Below, in pieces: positions 43,500-53,417 of a stretch of 64,000 nt of DNA. The notes beneath the pieces were generated by a model that worked only from the letters and a program-made list of their open reading frames with translations, was not told where the DNA came from and did no database searches. The stretch's first letter is position 1. Every line of letters starts with the position of its first letter. The stretch covers positions 992,001 to 1,056,000 of the forward strand of contig NZ_JACXZA010000001.1 of the NCBI RefSeq assembly GCF_014779765.1, written 5' to 3'. The position numbers were made by a program, and so were the translations under genes. The stretch is from Paenibacillus terricola. GTDB taxonomy: Bacteria > Bacillota > Bacilli > Paenibacillales > Paenibacillaceae.

Positions 43500-45164
43500 A
43501 TGACATCTACTGAATTTTACGAGCTTCCGGGTTCACAGCCGTTGAGTGAAGCTTATGCGCAGCAATCGGATCAACGTCTTGGCGAGCTGTTTCACAGCGG
43601 TCATCCGTCTTCGGAGGAAGCTTGGCGCAATCGTGCGCAATATCTTGACCGTTCGGTCAGCAAGCGTGCATCATCCGTGGAAATCGCAGGTGTGCTTCGT
43701 GCTTATAACTCGCGTTACGGCATGACCTCGGAAGTGGCGGCCAATATCGATGCGCTTGGTGATGGCGCGCTTGTTGTTGTTGGCGGTCAGCAGGCTGGAT
43801 TATGGACAGGCCCACTGCTCGTGATCCACAAAGCAGTATCGGTGATATCCGCAGCTAAACACGCTTCTTCGGTTCTTGGTCGTGCCGTTGTGCCAGTATT
43901 CTGGATTGCGGGCGAAGATCATGATTGGGATGAAGCGAATCATGTGATGGCGGTAACGGATCAAGGACTCCGCAAGCTGTCGATTGCAAGACCAGAAGGC
44001 CCTCGCACATCGGTCAGCCGAACGCCTGTGTCAGCAGAGACATGGGAAGCTGCGATTGAAGAGCTCGCGGCTACGCTTCCTGGCTCTGAGTTCAAAGAAG
44101 CGCTGCTCGATAAGCTGCGGTCGATCTCGGCAAGCAGCAGCACCTTGAGCGAATCATTCGCATATCTCATTATGACGCTGTTCGGCAGTGAAGGACTTGT
44201 CCTGATGGATGCAGACGATAAACAGCTTCGAGCGCTTGAAGCACCAATGTTCTGTCGTATCCTTAATGAGCAGGAGCCGCTTGGCGATACGTACAGCAAT
44301 GCATCGGCCAAACTGACTGAGCTGGGTTACCGGGCACAGGCGACTTACACGCCAGGTTGTGCGAATTTGTTCTTGTTCCGTCCTGAGAATGACGAGTTCG
44401 GCTTGAAGGACGAGCGTGTGCTTCTGTACAAGCGCGAGGATGGAAGCGGGTTTACCGATCGCAAAGGAGAGTCGAGCTGGAGCCGGGAGCAGCTGCTTGG
44501 ATTGGCAGAGACGAAACCGGAGCAGCTTAGCAACAATGTACTGACGCGGCCGATCATGCAGGATTATGTGCTGCCGGTGCTGGCTGCTGTGCTTGGACCC
44601 GGTGAGATTGCGTACTGGGCGCAGTTAGGCGGAGCGTTCCGTCATTTTGGAATGGAGATGCCTATCCTTGCACCTCGCATGTCGTTTACCTTAGTCGAAG
44701 GAACGATTGCCAAGCATATGTTGAAGTATGAGTTGACGTTCGATGATGTCGTGGCACGCTTCGAGGAGAAGAAGCAGGCATGGCTCACTGCGCAGGATCG
44801 TTACGACATTGCTGCGAAGTTCGGCCACGCCAGGGATCAGTTCGAGCAGTTGTACACGCCGCTGGTGGCGCTCGCTGCAGAGGTGCAGGCTGGACTGGAG
44901 AAATTGGGTCAGACGAATATGAGCAAGATCATTGAGCAAATCAGCTATTTGGAATCGAAGACAGCGGACGCGTTCCGCAAAAGTCATGAAGCGTCCCTTC
45001 GCCATTGGGAGCGGATCGGCTTGGCTATATGGCCAGCGGGCAAACCGCAGGAACGCGCATTGAATATGACAGCTTATTGGAACCGTTACGGATTAGACTG
45101 GCTGAAACGTCTGCAAGAACTGCCATATGATCCGAATGGCGGACATCGCGTTATATATTTGTAA
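43500..45164 (+). CDS. bshC: Bacillithiol biosynthesis cysteine-adding enzyme BshC
   Basis: A 554-residue protein that adds cysteine to GlcN-malate in the last step of bacillithiol synthesis, so the organism probably uses bacillithiol as its main thiol. Typical segments are VGGQQAGLWTGPLLVIHKA, FWIAGEDHDWDEANH and YTPGCANLFLF, plus a C-terminal coiled coil. ATG 43500 or TTG 43488 may be used; the site is weak. In B. subtilis bshC (yllA) directly precedes mraZ; here ahcY lies between. Confidence 0.94.
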   Translation: MTSTEFYELPGSQPLSEAYAQQSDQRLGELFHSGHPSSEEAWRNRAQYLDRSVSKRASSVEIAGVLRAYNSRYGMTSEVAANIDALGDGALVVVGGQQAGLWTGPLLVIHKAVSVISAAKHASSVLGRAVVPVFWIAGEDHDWDEANHVMAVTDQGLRKLSIARPEGPRTSVSRTPVSAETWEAAIEELAATLPGSEFKEALLDKLRSISASSSTLSESFAYLIMTLFGSEGLVLMDADDKQLRALEAPMFCRILNEQEPLGDTYSNASAKLTELGYRAQATYTPGCANLFLFRPENDEFGLKDERVLLYKREDGSGFTDRKGESSWSREQLLGLAETKPEQLSNNVLTRPIMQDYVLPVLAAVLGPGEIAYWAQLGGAFRHFGMEMPILAPRMSFTLVEGTIAKHMLKYELTFDDVVARFEEKKQAWLTAQDRYDIAAKFGHARDQFEQLYTPLVALAAEVQAGLEKLGQTNMSKIIEQISYLESKTADAFRKSHEASLRHWERIGLAIWPAGKPQERALNMTAYWNRYGLDWLKRLQELPYDPNGGHRVIYL

Positions 45165-45194
45165 TTCATTATCGAATGAAAGGTAGAGATGTAC

Positions 45195-46466
45195 ATGAGT
45201 ATTGATTCGAAGCAAACGAGTATTGTAGCGGATATGTCGCTGGCGCCAGAGGGCCATCTGAAGATCGATTGGGTTAGCGCCCACATGCCCGTGCTGAACC
45301 GCATCCGCGAGCAATTCGAGCGCGATCAGCCATTCAAAGGCTTGAAAGTTACGATTGCCCTTCATCTTGAGGCGAAGACAGCGTATCTTGCGAAGGTTGT
45401 AAAAGCAGGCGGCGCTGAAGTAACGATTACGGGAAGCAATCCATTGTCCACGCAGGATGACGTATGTGCAGCGCTCGTTGAGGACGGCGTTAGCGTATTC
45501 GCTAAATACAATCCAGAACCGAAGGAATACAAAGAGCTGATGATCAAAGCGCTCGAGACGAAACCGGATCTGATTATTGACGACGGCGGCGATCTTGTGA
45601 CGATTCTTCACTCGGAGCGGCAGGATCTCCTGTCGACGATTCGCGGCGGCGCCGAAGAGACGACGACGGGCATTATCCGCCTGAAAGCGCTCGAGAAGCA
45701 GGATGCTCTGCAATTCCCGATGGTTGCGGTTAACGATGCATACTGCAAGCATTTGTTCGACAACCGTTACGGTACGGGTCAATCGGTATTCGACGGCATC
45801 AACCGGACGACGAACCTTGTCGTTGCAGGCAAGACGGTTGTTGTTGTTGGTTATGGCTGGTGCGGTAAAGGGGTAGCGATGCGTGCCAAAGGTCTTGGCG
45901 CTAATGTTATCGTTACCGAGATCGATGCGATCAAAGCTGTTGAAGCATATATGGATGGCTTCGCTGTTATGTCGATGATGGACGCTGCTCGAGCAGGTGA
46001 TATCTTCGTAACGGTAACGGGCAACCGTGACGTTATCCGCGGCGAGCACTACGAAGTGATGAAGAACGGCGCGATTCTGTCCAATGCAGGACACTTCGAT
46101 ATCGAAGTAAACAAACCGGAGCTTGCGGCTCTTTCTTCGAATATTCGTACGGTACGCCGCAACATCGAGGAATATCAGCTGAAGGACGGACGCAGCATCT
46201 ATCTGCTTGCAGAAGGCCGTCTTGTTAACCTCGCAGCAGGCGACGGACACCCGGCGGAAATTATGGATATGACGTTTGCGCTGCAAGCCGTTGCACTTCG
46301 TTATGTGAACGAGCAATACGAAGCGATTGGCCGCAAAGTTGCTAACGTGCCTTATGAACTCGACGAGCAGGTTGCGCGTCTGAAACTCGAAGCCCTTGGC
46401 ATTGCTATCGATAAGCTGAGCGATGAGCAGAAGGCTTATCTGGATAGCTGGACGTCGCACGAGTAA
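45195..46466 (+). CDS. ahcY: Adenosylhomocysteinase
   Basis: A 423-residue S-adenosylhomocysteine hydrolase that splits SAH into adenosine and homocysteine. The NAD-binding [14 protein letters not shown] is near residue 215, with [19 protein letters not shown] before it and [10 protein letters not shown] after it. It is the short form lacking the roughly 40-residue insertion of eukaryotic/proteobacterial enzymes, and its C-terminus is a typical LDSWTSHE-type end. ATG 45189 is an alternative start. Many Bacilli use Pfs/LuxS instead, so its position between bshC and mraZ is notable. Confidence 0.95.
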   Translation: MSIDSKQTSIVADMSLAPEGHLKIDWVSAHMPVLNRIREQFERDQPFKGLKVTIALHLEAKTAYLAKVVKAGGAEVTITGSNPLSTQDDVCAALVEDGVSVFAKYNPEPKEYKELMIKALETKPDLIIDDGGDLVTILHSERQDLLSTIRGGAEETTTGIIRLKALEKQDALQFPMVAVNDAYCKHLFDNRYGTGQSVFDGINRTTNLVVAGKTVVVVGYGWCGKGVAMRAKGLGANVIVTEIDAIKAVEAYMDGFAVMSMMDAARAGDIFVTVTGNRDVIRGEHYEVMKNGAILSNAGHFDIEVNKPELAALSSNIRTVRRNIEEYQLKDGRSIYLLAEGRLVNLAAGDGHPAEIMDMTFALQAVALRYVNEQYEAIGRKVANVPYELDEQVARLKLEALGIAIDKLSDEQKAYLDSWTSHE

Positions 46467-46569
46467 AAAATAATGGGCTGGTGCTCAGAACTGAAACGCT
46501 CCGCAGGCAAATGTTCTTCGCTGTCGCCGAAAGATTCGCTCCCGCTAATCGCTGGGGTTGGAAACTTGG

Positions 46570-46654
46570 GAGACTTCGCTTGAAGAACGCGCTTCGCCTT
46601 GAAGTGGGGAGAAGTGGAGATCTCGCTTGGAAGACGCGCTGCGTCTTGAAGTGG
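46570..46654 (+). repeat. Two imperfect direct repeats, 47-bp period
   Basis: Unit 1 at 46570-46607 and unit 2 at 46617-46654 share GAGA-TCGCTTG-GAA-GACGCGCT-CG-CTTGAAGTGG with a few changes. Each ends in AAGTGG, and the following bases carry a second GTGG 10 bp later. Confidence 0.7.
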
Positions 46655-46693
46655 TAGAGAGTGGGGCGGTTGCTGTGGGTGGCCGCTGAATAG

Positions 46694-46737
46694 GAAGTGG
46701 TTGTGCAGGTTGGGACCTGCGCAACCACTTTTTTTGT
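46694..46737 (+). terminator. Strong intrinsic terminator between ahcY and mraZ
   Basis: AAGTGGTTGTGCAGGT and ACCTGCGCAACCACTT pair with a single mismatch around loop TGGG, followed by TTTTTTTG. It separates the ahcY transcript from the dcw cluster. Confidence 0.92.
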
Positions 46738-46872
46738 TTGATTTGGAGGGTGAGTGGGGAGAAATCCCGTAATATCGGGCTTTGGGAGGCGGGAAGCACG
46801 ATAATTTATATCATAAAATTATTTTAATAATCGATGGCAAGTAGAAGGATTTTTATTTTAGGTGGCGAATAA

Positions 46873-46927
46873 GTGTGACTTAGTGGAGAAAAGTGGGGCG
46901 TTGTGGAGGATAAAGGGGAAGGAGTGG
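46873..46927 (+). promoter_or_regulatory. Probable MraZ operator: 10-bp-phased GTGG array
   Basis: GTGG occurs at 46883, 46893 and 46903, with GTGT at 46873, a degenerate AAGG at 46913 and GTGG at 46924. The spacing is 10 bp except for the last step of 11. E. coli MraZ binds direct TGGGN repeats with a 10-nt period in the same position, and the array ends inside the mraZ ribosome binding region. Confidence 0.75.
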
Positions 46928-46934
46928 GGCGGAC

Positions 46935-47372
46935 GTGTTCATGGGCGAGCATCAGCATAGCATCGATGACAAAGGCCGTCTGACCATCCCATCTAAATTC
47001 CGTGAAGCTCTAGGCGACACCTTTATTGTTACGCGCGGTCTGGATAACTGTTTGTTCATTTATCCAATGAGCGAGTGGAGTGTGCTGGAGCAGAAGCTTA
47101 AGGCGCTTCCACTCATGAAGTCTGACGCACGTGCTTTTACCCGGTTTTTCTTCTCTGGTGCAACCGAATGCGAGTTGGACAAACAGGGAAGGGTAAATTT
47201 GCCGAAACACTTATGCGAATATGCCAAGCTGGATAAAGAATGTATGGTTCTCGGCGTATCCAGCCGGGTGGAGATTTGGAGCAAAGAGACTTGGGCAGGC
47301 TACTATGAGCAGTCTGAACAAGCATTTAATGAAATTGCAGAGAAGCTTGTTGATTTCGATATTAACTTTTGA
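46935..47372 (+). CDS. mraZ: Division/cell-wall cluster regulator MraZ
   Basis: A 145-residue protein with two AbrB-like SWIM domains; [14 protein letters not shown] and [17 protein letters not shown] are the two DxxGR signatures. GTG 46935 gives the conserved MFMGE start, with AAGGAG 11 bp upstream. MraZ oligomerises and binds direct repeats upstream of its own operon, usually repressing it. First gene of the dcw cluster. Confidence 0.97.
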   Translation: MFMGEHQHSIDDKGRLTIPSKFREALGDTFIVTRGLDNCLFIYPMSEWSVLEQKLKALPLMKSDARAFTRFFFSGATECELDKQGRVNLPKHLCEYAKLDKECMVLGVSSRVEIWSKETWAGYYEQSEQAFNEIAEKLVDFDINF

Positions 47373-47419
47373 TAGGTAGAGACAGCTAGAATCGACAGCA
47401 GGAATGGGAGGTTGACCGT

Positions 47420-48370
47420 GTGTTTCAACATGTAACAGTGCTCATGGACGAGGCGATTGATGGATTGGCCATTAAGCCGGATGGTATTTATGTCGACTGT
47501 ACGCTCGGAGGAGCGGGTCATAGCTCTGGCATTGCAGCTAAGTTGGGCAAAGGTGGAAGGTTAATCGCCTTCGATCAAGATGATTGGGCGCACGACAACG
47601 CACGTGTCAGACTTGCGCCGTTCATGGAGCAAGTAACGCTCGTGAAGAGCAATTTCCGCTACCTCGAGCAATGTTTGCGCGAGTGTGGTGTGCCGGAGAA
47701 GGATGGCATTCCGCAGGTGGATGGCATTTTGTTCGACCTTGGCGTTTCGAGCCCACAGTTAGACGAAGCGGAACGCGGCTTCAGCTACAATCATGACGCG
47801 CCGCTCGATATGCGGATGGACCGCGGTATCGCACTCACAGCAGGCGACATCGTGAATACTTGGGATGAGCGGGATATCGCCCGCGTCTTGCTTGAATATG
47901 GCGAAGAGAAGTTTGCGCGCAAGATTGCCCGTGAAATTATCGCCGCAAGAGCGAATGCTCCGATTGAGACGACAGGCGAGCTTGTTGAACTCATCAAGGC
48001 AGGTATTCCAGCAGCAGCCCGCCGTACAGGCGGTCATCCTGCGAAACGGACGTTCCAGGCGCTGCGCATTGCCGTCAACGATGAGCTAGGCGCAGAAGAG
48101 GATGCACTGGAGCAGGCAGTTCGCTGCTTGAAGCCAGGCGGACGAGCTTCGGTTATTACCTTCCACTCGCTTGAGGATCGAATCTGCAAGCAGACGTTTA
48201 CCAAGTATGTGGAGAAGTGCACCTGTCCGCCAGATTTTCCGCTGTGCGTATGCGGCGGCAAGGGGACGCTTAAGCTGGTTAATCGTAAACCGATCTTACC
48301 GAGCGAAGAAGAGCTGGAAGCGAATCCGCGTGCCCGTTCCGCAAAGCTAAGGGTAGCAGAGAAGCTATAG
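47420..48370 (+). CDS. rsmH: 16S rRNA (cytosine(1402)-N4)-methyltransferase RsmH
   Basis: A 316-residue SAM-dependent methyltransferase (MraW). SAM motif [13 protein letters not shown] is near residue 32, [19 protein letters not shown] near residue 105, and the late [16 protein letters not shown] segment is present. It modifies C1402 in the ribosomal P-site. GTG start with GGGAGG 8 bp upstream. Length is typical. Confidence 0.97.
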   Translation: MFQHVTVLMDEAIDGLAIKPDGIYVDCTLGGAGHSSGIAAKLGKGGRLIAFDQDDWAHDNARVRLAPFMEQVTLVKSNFRYLEQCLRECGVPEKDGIPQVDGILFDLGVSSPQLDEAERGFSYNHDAPLDMRMDRGIALTAGDIVNTWDERDIARVLLEYGEEKFARKIAREIIAARANAPIETTGELVELIKAGIPAAARRTGGHPAKRTFQALRIAVNDELGAEEDALEQAVRCLKPGGRASVITFHSLEDRICKQTFTKYVEKCTCPPDFPLCVCGGKGTLKLVNRKPILPSEEELEANPRARSAKLRVAEKL

Positions 48371-48478
48371 TCTCCTCTGCTTGCCGCATAAGGAGCCAAC
48401 TAACTACGTACATCCAGCAATAAAACATAGATCATCAAGTCGTGTCATGCGCGGCGCATTAACGAGAGGGGGATCATC

Positions 48479-48901
48479 ATGGCCTATACGAATGGCAATC
48501 TGGCTTTGCAGCCGAAGAAGAAGCAGCAGGAACAGCGGCAGCGGCAGGTTGTCCGGGAAACAAAACGAACCGTAGTGGTGAAGCGTACGCTGCCGATGAA
48601 GGAGAAGCTGCTCTATATGTTCACGATCATTGCGGTCGTGCTCGTGATGGGGGCTGTCATTTATCGTTACGCGGAAGTCTATCAGATGAAATATGAAGTA
48701 ATGCAGATCACGAAAGAGCAGTCGAAGATGAATGCGCAGATTCAGGATTTGCAGACGCAGGTTGAGACGCTGAAGGATCCGAAGCGAATTAGGGACTACT
48801 CGCAGAATAAACTTGGCTACCAAGCAACAGATTCAGAAGATAGCAACGTGATCAAAGTGACGAAGCCGAGCGACGAGACGGACCTTGCATTGAAAGACTA
48901 G
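48479..48901 (+). CDS. ftsL: Cell division protein FtsL
   Basis: A 140-residue bitopic protein: basic cytoplasmic N-terminus rich in Lys/Arg/Gln, one membrane helix (LYMFTIIAVVLVMGAVIYRYA near residues 44-64), and an extracellular leucine-zipper-like coiled coil. FtsL pairs with DivIC and DivIB in the divisome and activates septal synthesis. GAGAGGGGGA precedes the ATG. Sequence identity in the family is low; position between rsmH and pbpB is decisive. Confidence 0.92.
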   Translation: MAYTNGNLALQPKKKQQEQRQRQVVRETKRTVVVKRTLPMKEKLLYMFTIIAVVLVMGAVIYRYAEVYQMKYEVMQITKEQSKMNAQIQDLQTQVETLKDPKRIRDYSQNKLGYQATDSEDSNVIKVTKPSDETDLALKD

Positions 48902-48911
48902 GTGAGTGACT

Positions 48912-51164
48912 ATGATCAGAAGAATAAGATTGAGAGTTATATTTTTAATCGGAGGGCTGATTACCCTCTTTTTTGTTATTCTCATTGGTCGTTTGTATTG
49001 GGTACAGGTTGTCAAAGCGGATTTCTGGCTTTCGAATGCGGAGAGCTACTGGTCTGCCTCAGAGCATCTAACGGCTAAACGCGGCGAAATATTGGACCGT
49101 AATGGCAATGCGCTGGCAATGGATGTCAGGGCTTATACCGTTGCCGTCAGCCCGAAGCAGCTTGATAAGCTTGGCATTACCGATAAAGTTATTACGAAGC
49201 TGACAGAACTGCTGAAGATGAAAGAATCGGACATGCGGAAGATCGCAACGGCCAAGAATGAAGATGGCGTACTTTATGCGCAACGCGAGATTCATCCGAA
49301 TGGCTGGAAGATTGATACCGCGCTTGGAGATAAGATCGCAGCGTTCAAGCAGGAGCTTGAGGATGAGACGCGCAGCGTTGATGTCGGCATTTATTTGATT
49401 AATGAATCGAAACGTTATTATCCGAAAGGTTCACTAGCAGCGCAGATACTAGGTTATGTTGATAAGGACGGAAATGCGAAATACGGCTTGGAGTCCTTCT
49501 TCGACAGTACGCTTAGAGGCGAAGACGGCTATCGCAAATATCAGAAGGACGGCAATCGGATTCAGCTCGATGGCGGACAAGTTGACTATAAGCCTTCGCG
49601 TGATGGCAGCAATATTACGCTCACCATCGATAATGAGATTCAGAACTATGTCGTGCAAGCGATTCAGAAAGCCTATGACAAGTATACGCCGAAGAGCATT
49701 ACGGCTATCGCAGTCGATCCGAATACGATGGAGATTCTGGGACTTGCGAATCTTCCGTCTGCCAATCCGAATACTTATTCGACGCAGGATCCTAGCGGGT
49801 TCTATAACCATGCCGTTCGTTCGTTGTATGAGCCAGGTTCAACATTCAAGATTGTAACGTTGGCGGGGGCTGTGCAGGAAGGGATATTCGATCCGAAAGC
49901 TACGTATATGTCAGGGCGCATTCGGGTAGCAGACGTAACGATTCGGGACATCAAGCGGGATGGCTGGGGTGAAATCAGTTACTTAGAAGGATTGAAACGG
50001 TCGAGTAACGTCGCGTTTGTTCATCTCGGTTACGAGGGCCTCGGCGAGGAGAAACTTCGCAGCTACATTACGAATTTCGGATTTGGTGCAAAGACGGGTA
50101 TTGAGCTTCCTGGCGAACTTGTTGGTTCGATCAAGTTCCATTACGCGAGTGAGATTGCAACTGCAACGTTCGGTCAAGGTGTATCTGTTACACCGATTCA
50201 GCAGGTCGCAGCCGTCTCGGCAGTCGCTAACGGCGGCAAGCTGATGAAGCCTCAAATCATTAAGCAGATCGAAGATCCGGTAACAGGCAAGGTCGAGGTG
50301 CGTAAGCCTACGGTCGTGCGTCAAGTGATCTCGGAAGATACTTCACGCAAAGTTCGCGAGTACCTCGAACAGGTCGTATCGGACCAGAAGATCGGTACGG
50401 GTAAGAATGCATATATTGAAGGTTATCGTGTTGCGGGTAAGACCGGTACGGCACAGAAGTGGGACAATACGCTCAGAAACGGCAAAGGCGGCTATTCGTC
50501 TGACAGGTTTGTCGTTTCGTTTATCGGCTTCGCACCGGTCGACAATCCGAAGATTCTCGTCTACGTCGTCATTGACGAACCCAATGACAAATATGTCGGC
50601 GGCGGTACAGCGGCTGCGCCGGTGTTCAAAGAAATCGTTCAGCAGAGTCTGCGTCGGCTCGGCGTGAAGCCTCAACTGACAGCGGAGCAGGAAGCGCAAC
50701 TGAAGGCTGAGCAAGCAGGAAATAATAAGCCGCCTACAGCGACTGTGCCTGATCTCGTGGGCAAGCCGCCAGCGACAGCAAGCTTGAAGCTGAAGGACCT
50801 GGAGCTGACATCGGAGACGGTGGGCAAGGGCAAGGAAGTATTGCAGCAAATTCCCCGTGCGGGTTCTGTCGTTCCGCTGTCGCAGCAGGTCTATCTGATT
50901 ACCGAGAAGCGGGATCAATTAACGGTGCCGGATCTGAAAGGTTTATCGTTACGCGATGCGATGGAATTCAGCACGCTGCTCGGCATTCGCACTATTACAG
51001 AGGGCGAAGGTTATGTCGTGTCTCAGGCGATAGAGAAGAAGAATGGCATCCGTGTATTAAAGCTGGTGCTTGCGCCAGATGATCCGAATTCGAATGAAGG
51101 AACATCGGACAAAGGCTCTTCCGACGATAAATCGAAAGGGTCTAGCAGCGAGCCGAACGATTAG
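48912..51164 (+). CDS. pbpB: Penicillin-binding protein 2B (septal transpeptidase)
   Basis: A 750-residue class B PBP with one N-terminal membrane helix, a dimerisation domain, and a transpeptidase domain with active-site STFK (YEPGSTFKIVTL near residue 312), SSN (KRSSNVAF) and KTG (AGKTGTAQKW). Two C-terminal PASTA domains follow (VPDLVGKPPATA, VPDLKGLSLRDA), then a Ser/Asp-rich tail. It crosslinks septal peptidoglycan with a SEDS partner. ATG 48912 is preferred over GTG 48906. It follows ftsL by 10 bp. Confidence 0.95.
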   Translation: MIRRIRLRVIFLIGGLITLFFVILIGRLYWVQVVKADFWLSNAESYWSASEHLTAKRGEILDRNGNALAMDVRAYTVAVSPKQLDKLGITDKVITKLTELLKMKESDMRKIATAKNEDGVLYAQREIHPNGWKIDTALGDKIAAFKQELEDETRSVDVGIYLINESKRYYPKGSLAAQILGYVDKDGNAKYGLESFFDSTLRGEDGYRKYQKDGNRIQLDGGQVDYKPSRDGSNITLTIDNEIQNYVVQAIQKAYDKYTPKSITAIAVDPNTMEILGLANLPSANPNTYSTQDPSGFYNHAVRSLYEPGSTFKIVTLAGAVQEGIFDPKATYMSGRIRVADVTIRDIKRDGWGEISYLEGLKRSSNVAFVHLGYEGLGEEKLRSYITNFGFGAKTGIELPGELVGSIKFHYASEIATATFGQGVSVTPIQQVAAVSAVANGGKLMKPQIIKQIEDPVTGKVEVRKPTVVRQVISEDTSRKVREYLEQVVSDQKIGTGKNAYIEGYRVAGKTGTAQKWDNTLRNGKGGYSSDRFVVSFIGFAPVDNPKILVYVVIDEPNDKYVGGGTAAAPVFKEIVQQSLRRLGVKPQLTAEQEAQLKAEQAGNNKPPTATVPDLVGKPPATASLKLKDLELTSETVGKGKEVLQQIPRAGSVVPLSQQVYLITEKRDQLTVPDLKGLSLRDAMEFSTLLGIRTITEGEGYVVSQAIEKKNGIRVLKLVLAPDDPNSNEGTSDKGSSDDKSKGSSSEPND

Positions 51165-51268
51165 CGAGTTTACTGTTTGATGAAGCAGTCCGCGCTCATA
51201 TGGGCGCGGGCTTGTTCTATTGCTTGGACCTCCTGAATACGATGGCTGTAAGCGGCGTACAGTCTGTC

Positions 51269-51300
51269 CCTATAAGAAGTTGTTCAAGAACTTTGTGAAC
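51269..51300. repeat. Short CTATAAG...GTTCAAGAA repeat before spoVD
   Basis: CTATAAG, then TTGTTCA and TGAAC, a degenerate version of the unit at 22481-22509. It ends about 50 bp before the spoVD start. The 185-bp gap also has a weak GC hairpin at about 51190-51209. Confidence 0.4.
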
Positions 51301-51349
51301 ACGTATTATGAGACGCACCTCGCTGTGATCGGGAGGAGGAAGCGAAGGA

Positions 51350-53311
51350 ATGAAAGTATCGAACGTAACCGTACGCAGACGCCTGTTTGCGGCGCTCCTT
51401 GTTGGCATCATCGCTTTTTTCGGGCTTATCGGGCGTTTGGCATACGTGCAGCTGTGGAAGGGCGAGGAGCTGGCCGCTAAGGCTGAGGATTCATGGCGTC
51501 GGGAAGTGCCGTTTACCGCCAAGCGGGGAGAGATTTTGGATCGCAACGGTGTACGTCTGGCCTATAATATTAGCTCGCCTACCATCTGGGCAGTTCCTGT
51601 TCAAATTAAGGACAAGGCGGCAACGGCACGTACGCTGGCGCCGGTGCTTGGCATGTCCGAGTTGAAGCTGCTGCCGTTGCTCCAGAAGAAGGCTTCCATC
51701 GTCAAGCTTACGCCGGAAGGACGCAAAGTAACGTTGGAGAAAGCGCAAGAGGTTAGGGCGCTGGCACTTCCGGGTATTATGATCGGTGAGGACAACAAGC
51801 GATACTATCCGTTCGGTAGTCTTGCTGCACATGTGCTTGGTTTTACCGGTATCGACAATCAAGGTCTGACGGGTGTAGAAGCGAAGTACGATCAGTTCTT
51901 GAAAGGGATTCCGGGCAGCGTCGCTTATCTCTCTGATGCTGCGGGTAATCTGATGCCTGGCTCAGGAGACACGTATAATGCTCCGAAGGACGGGCTTAGC
52001 CTGCAGTTGACCCTCGATAAACAGATTCAGACGATTATGGAGCGGGAGATGGATCAAGCGGTAGCGAGGCTGCATCCGGATCATATTATCGCAATCGCAA
52101 TGAACCCGAATAACGGCGAAATACTGGGCATGGCCAGCAGGCCGACGTTCCAGCCGGACCAGTACCGGGAAGTCCCAAAGGAAGTGTATGACCGCAATCT
52201 GCCAGTATGGATGACGTACGAGCCTGGTTCGACGTTCAAAATTATTACGTTAGCAGCCGCGATCGAAGAGAAGAAGGTGGATCTGCTCAATGAGCGATTC
52301 TTCGACCCAGGCGCGGTTGAGGTTGGCGGCGCAAGGCTCCGCTGCTGGAAGAAGGGCGGACATGGAAGCCAGACCTTCCTTGAAGTTGTACAGAATTCTT
52401 GCAACCCCGGATTCGTAACGCTTGGCCAACGTCTTGGCAAAGAAACGCTGTTTGATTACATTCGCAAATTCGGCTTCGGCTCGAAGACGGGCATCGATAT
52501 TAATGGCGAAGAAAACGGCATTCTGTTCAAGCTCAGCCAAGTTGGTCCTGTCGAGCTGGCGACGACGGCATTCGGTCAAGGGGTGTCCGTTACGCCAATT
52601 CAACAGATTACAGCTGTTGCAGCTGCGATAAATGGGGGTACATTATATAAGCCGCACATTGCCAAGGGATGGATTAATCCCGATACGGGCGAGACGGTTG
52701 AATCGATCGAGCCGGAAGCAGTACGCCAAGTGATTAGCGAATCGACCTCTAAGCAGGTGAGAGAAGCGCTGGAGACTGTCGTTGCACAGGGTACAGGCGG
52801 TAATGCCTTTATTGACGGCTATCGGGTAGGAGGCAAGACCGGTACGGCGCAAAAGGTAATAAACGGCCGTTACTCGCCGAACGAGCATATCGTATCGTTC
52901 GTTGGTTTCGCTCCTGCGGACGATCCGCAGATCGTGGTCTATCTCGCGGTCGATAATCCGCAAGGGATCCAATTCGGCGGCGTCGTAGCCGCGCCGATAG
53001 TTCGCAACATTTTGGATGATTCGCTTCATTATTTGGGGATTCCGCCAAGAACGCAGCAGGTCGATAAGAAGTATAAGATTGATGAGAACAAGATTGTCAC
53101 TGTACCGAATCTTGTAGGCAAGACGGTGTCGGATCTGTATGAAGATATGAATATGAACTTCAACCTTAGCTCGGCAGGCACGGGGCAAACGGTCATTCGC
53201 CAAGCGCCATCGGCAGGCACGCGGGTTGAGAAAGGTTCGACGATCCGTATCTATCTGGGCAGCGAAGAGAATCTTCCAGAGACATCGAATGATGGCCATG
53301 ATCATGAATAG
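51350..53311 (+). CDS. spoVD: Stage V sporulation protein D (class B PBP)
   Basis: A 653-residue class B PBP closely related to the preceding gene. N-terminal membrane helix (AALLVGIIAFFGLIGRLAYV), active-site STFK (YEPGSTFKIITL), SCN (VVQNSCNPGF) and KTG (GGKTGTAQK). It has one C-terminal PASTA domain (VPNLVGKTVSDLYED), which fits SpoVD rather than PBP2B. SpoVD makes spore cortex peptidoglycan together with SpoVE, encoded downstream. ATG has GGAGG further upstream and GAAGGA close by. Confidence 0.94.
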   Translation: MKVSNVTVRRRLFAALLVGIIAFFGLIGRLAYVQLWKGEELAAKAEDSWRREVPFTAKRGEILDRNGVRLAYNISSPTIWAVPVQIKDKAATARTLAPVLGMSELKLLPLLQKKASIVKLTPEGRKVTLEKAQEVRALALPGIMIGEDNKRYYPFGSLAAHVLGFTGIDNQGLTGVEAKYDQFLKGIPGSVAYLSDAAGNLMPGSGDTYNAPKDGLSLQLTLDKQIQTIMEREMDQAVARLHPDHIIAIAMNPNNGEILGMASRPTFQPDQYREVPKEVYDRNLPVWMTYEPGSTFKIITLAAAIEEKKVDLLNERFFDPGAVEVGGARLRCWKKGGHGSQTFLEVVQNSCNPGFVTLGQRLGKETLFDYIRKFGFGSKTGIDINGEENGILFKLSQVGPVELATTAFGQGVSVTPIQQITAVAAAINGGTLYKPHIAKGWINPDTGETVESIEPEAVRQVISESTSKQVREALETVVAQGTGGNAFIDGYRVGGKTGTAQKVINGRYSPNEHIVSFVGFAPADDPQIVVYLAVDNPQGIQFGGVVAAPIVRNILDDSLHYLGIPPRTQQVDKKYKIDENKIVTVPNLVGKTVSDLYEDMNMNFNLSSAGTGQTVIRQAPSAGTRVEKGSTIRIYLGSEENLPETSNDGHDHE

Positions 53312-53417
53312 AAGATATGCTTGCGGCTGCTTGAGGAAGGAATTGCAAGAAACCGATGGTTGAAAATCCGGCAAGATCGATCATAATGGAATAATAATGA
53401 ATGGAGGGGATGCACCA

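Noticed and set aside
45093-46460. A 455-codon antisense frame across ahcY
   Set aside because: Shadow of ahcY; composition and lack of start signals argue against a gene.
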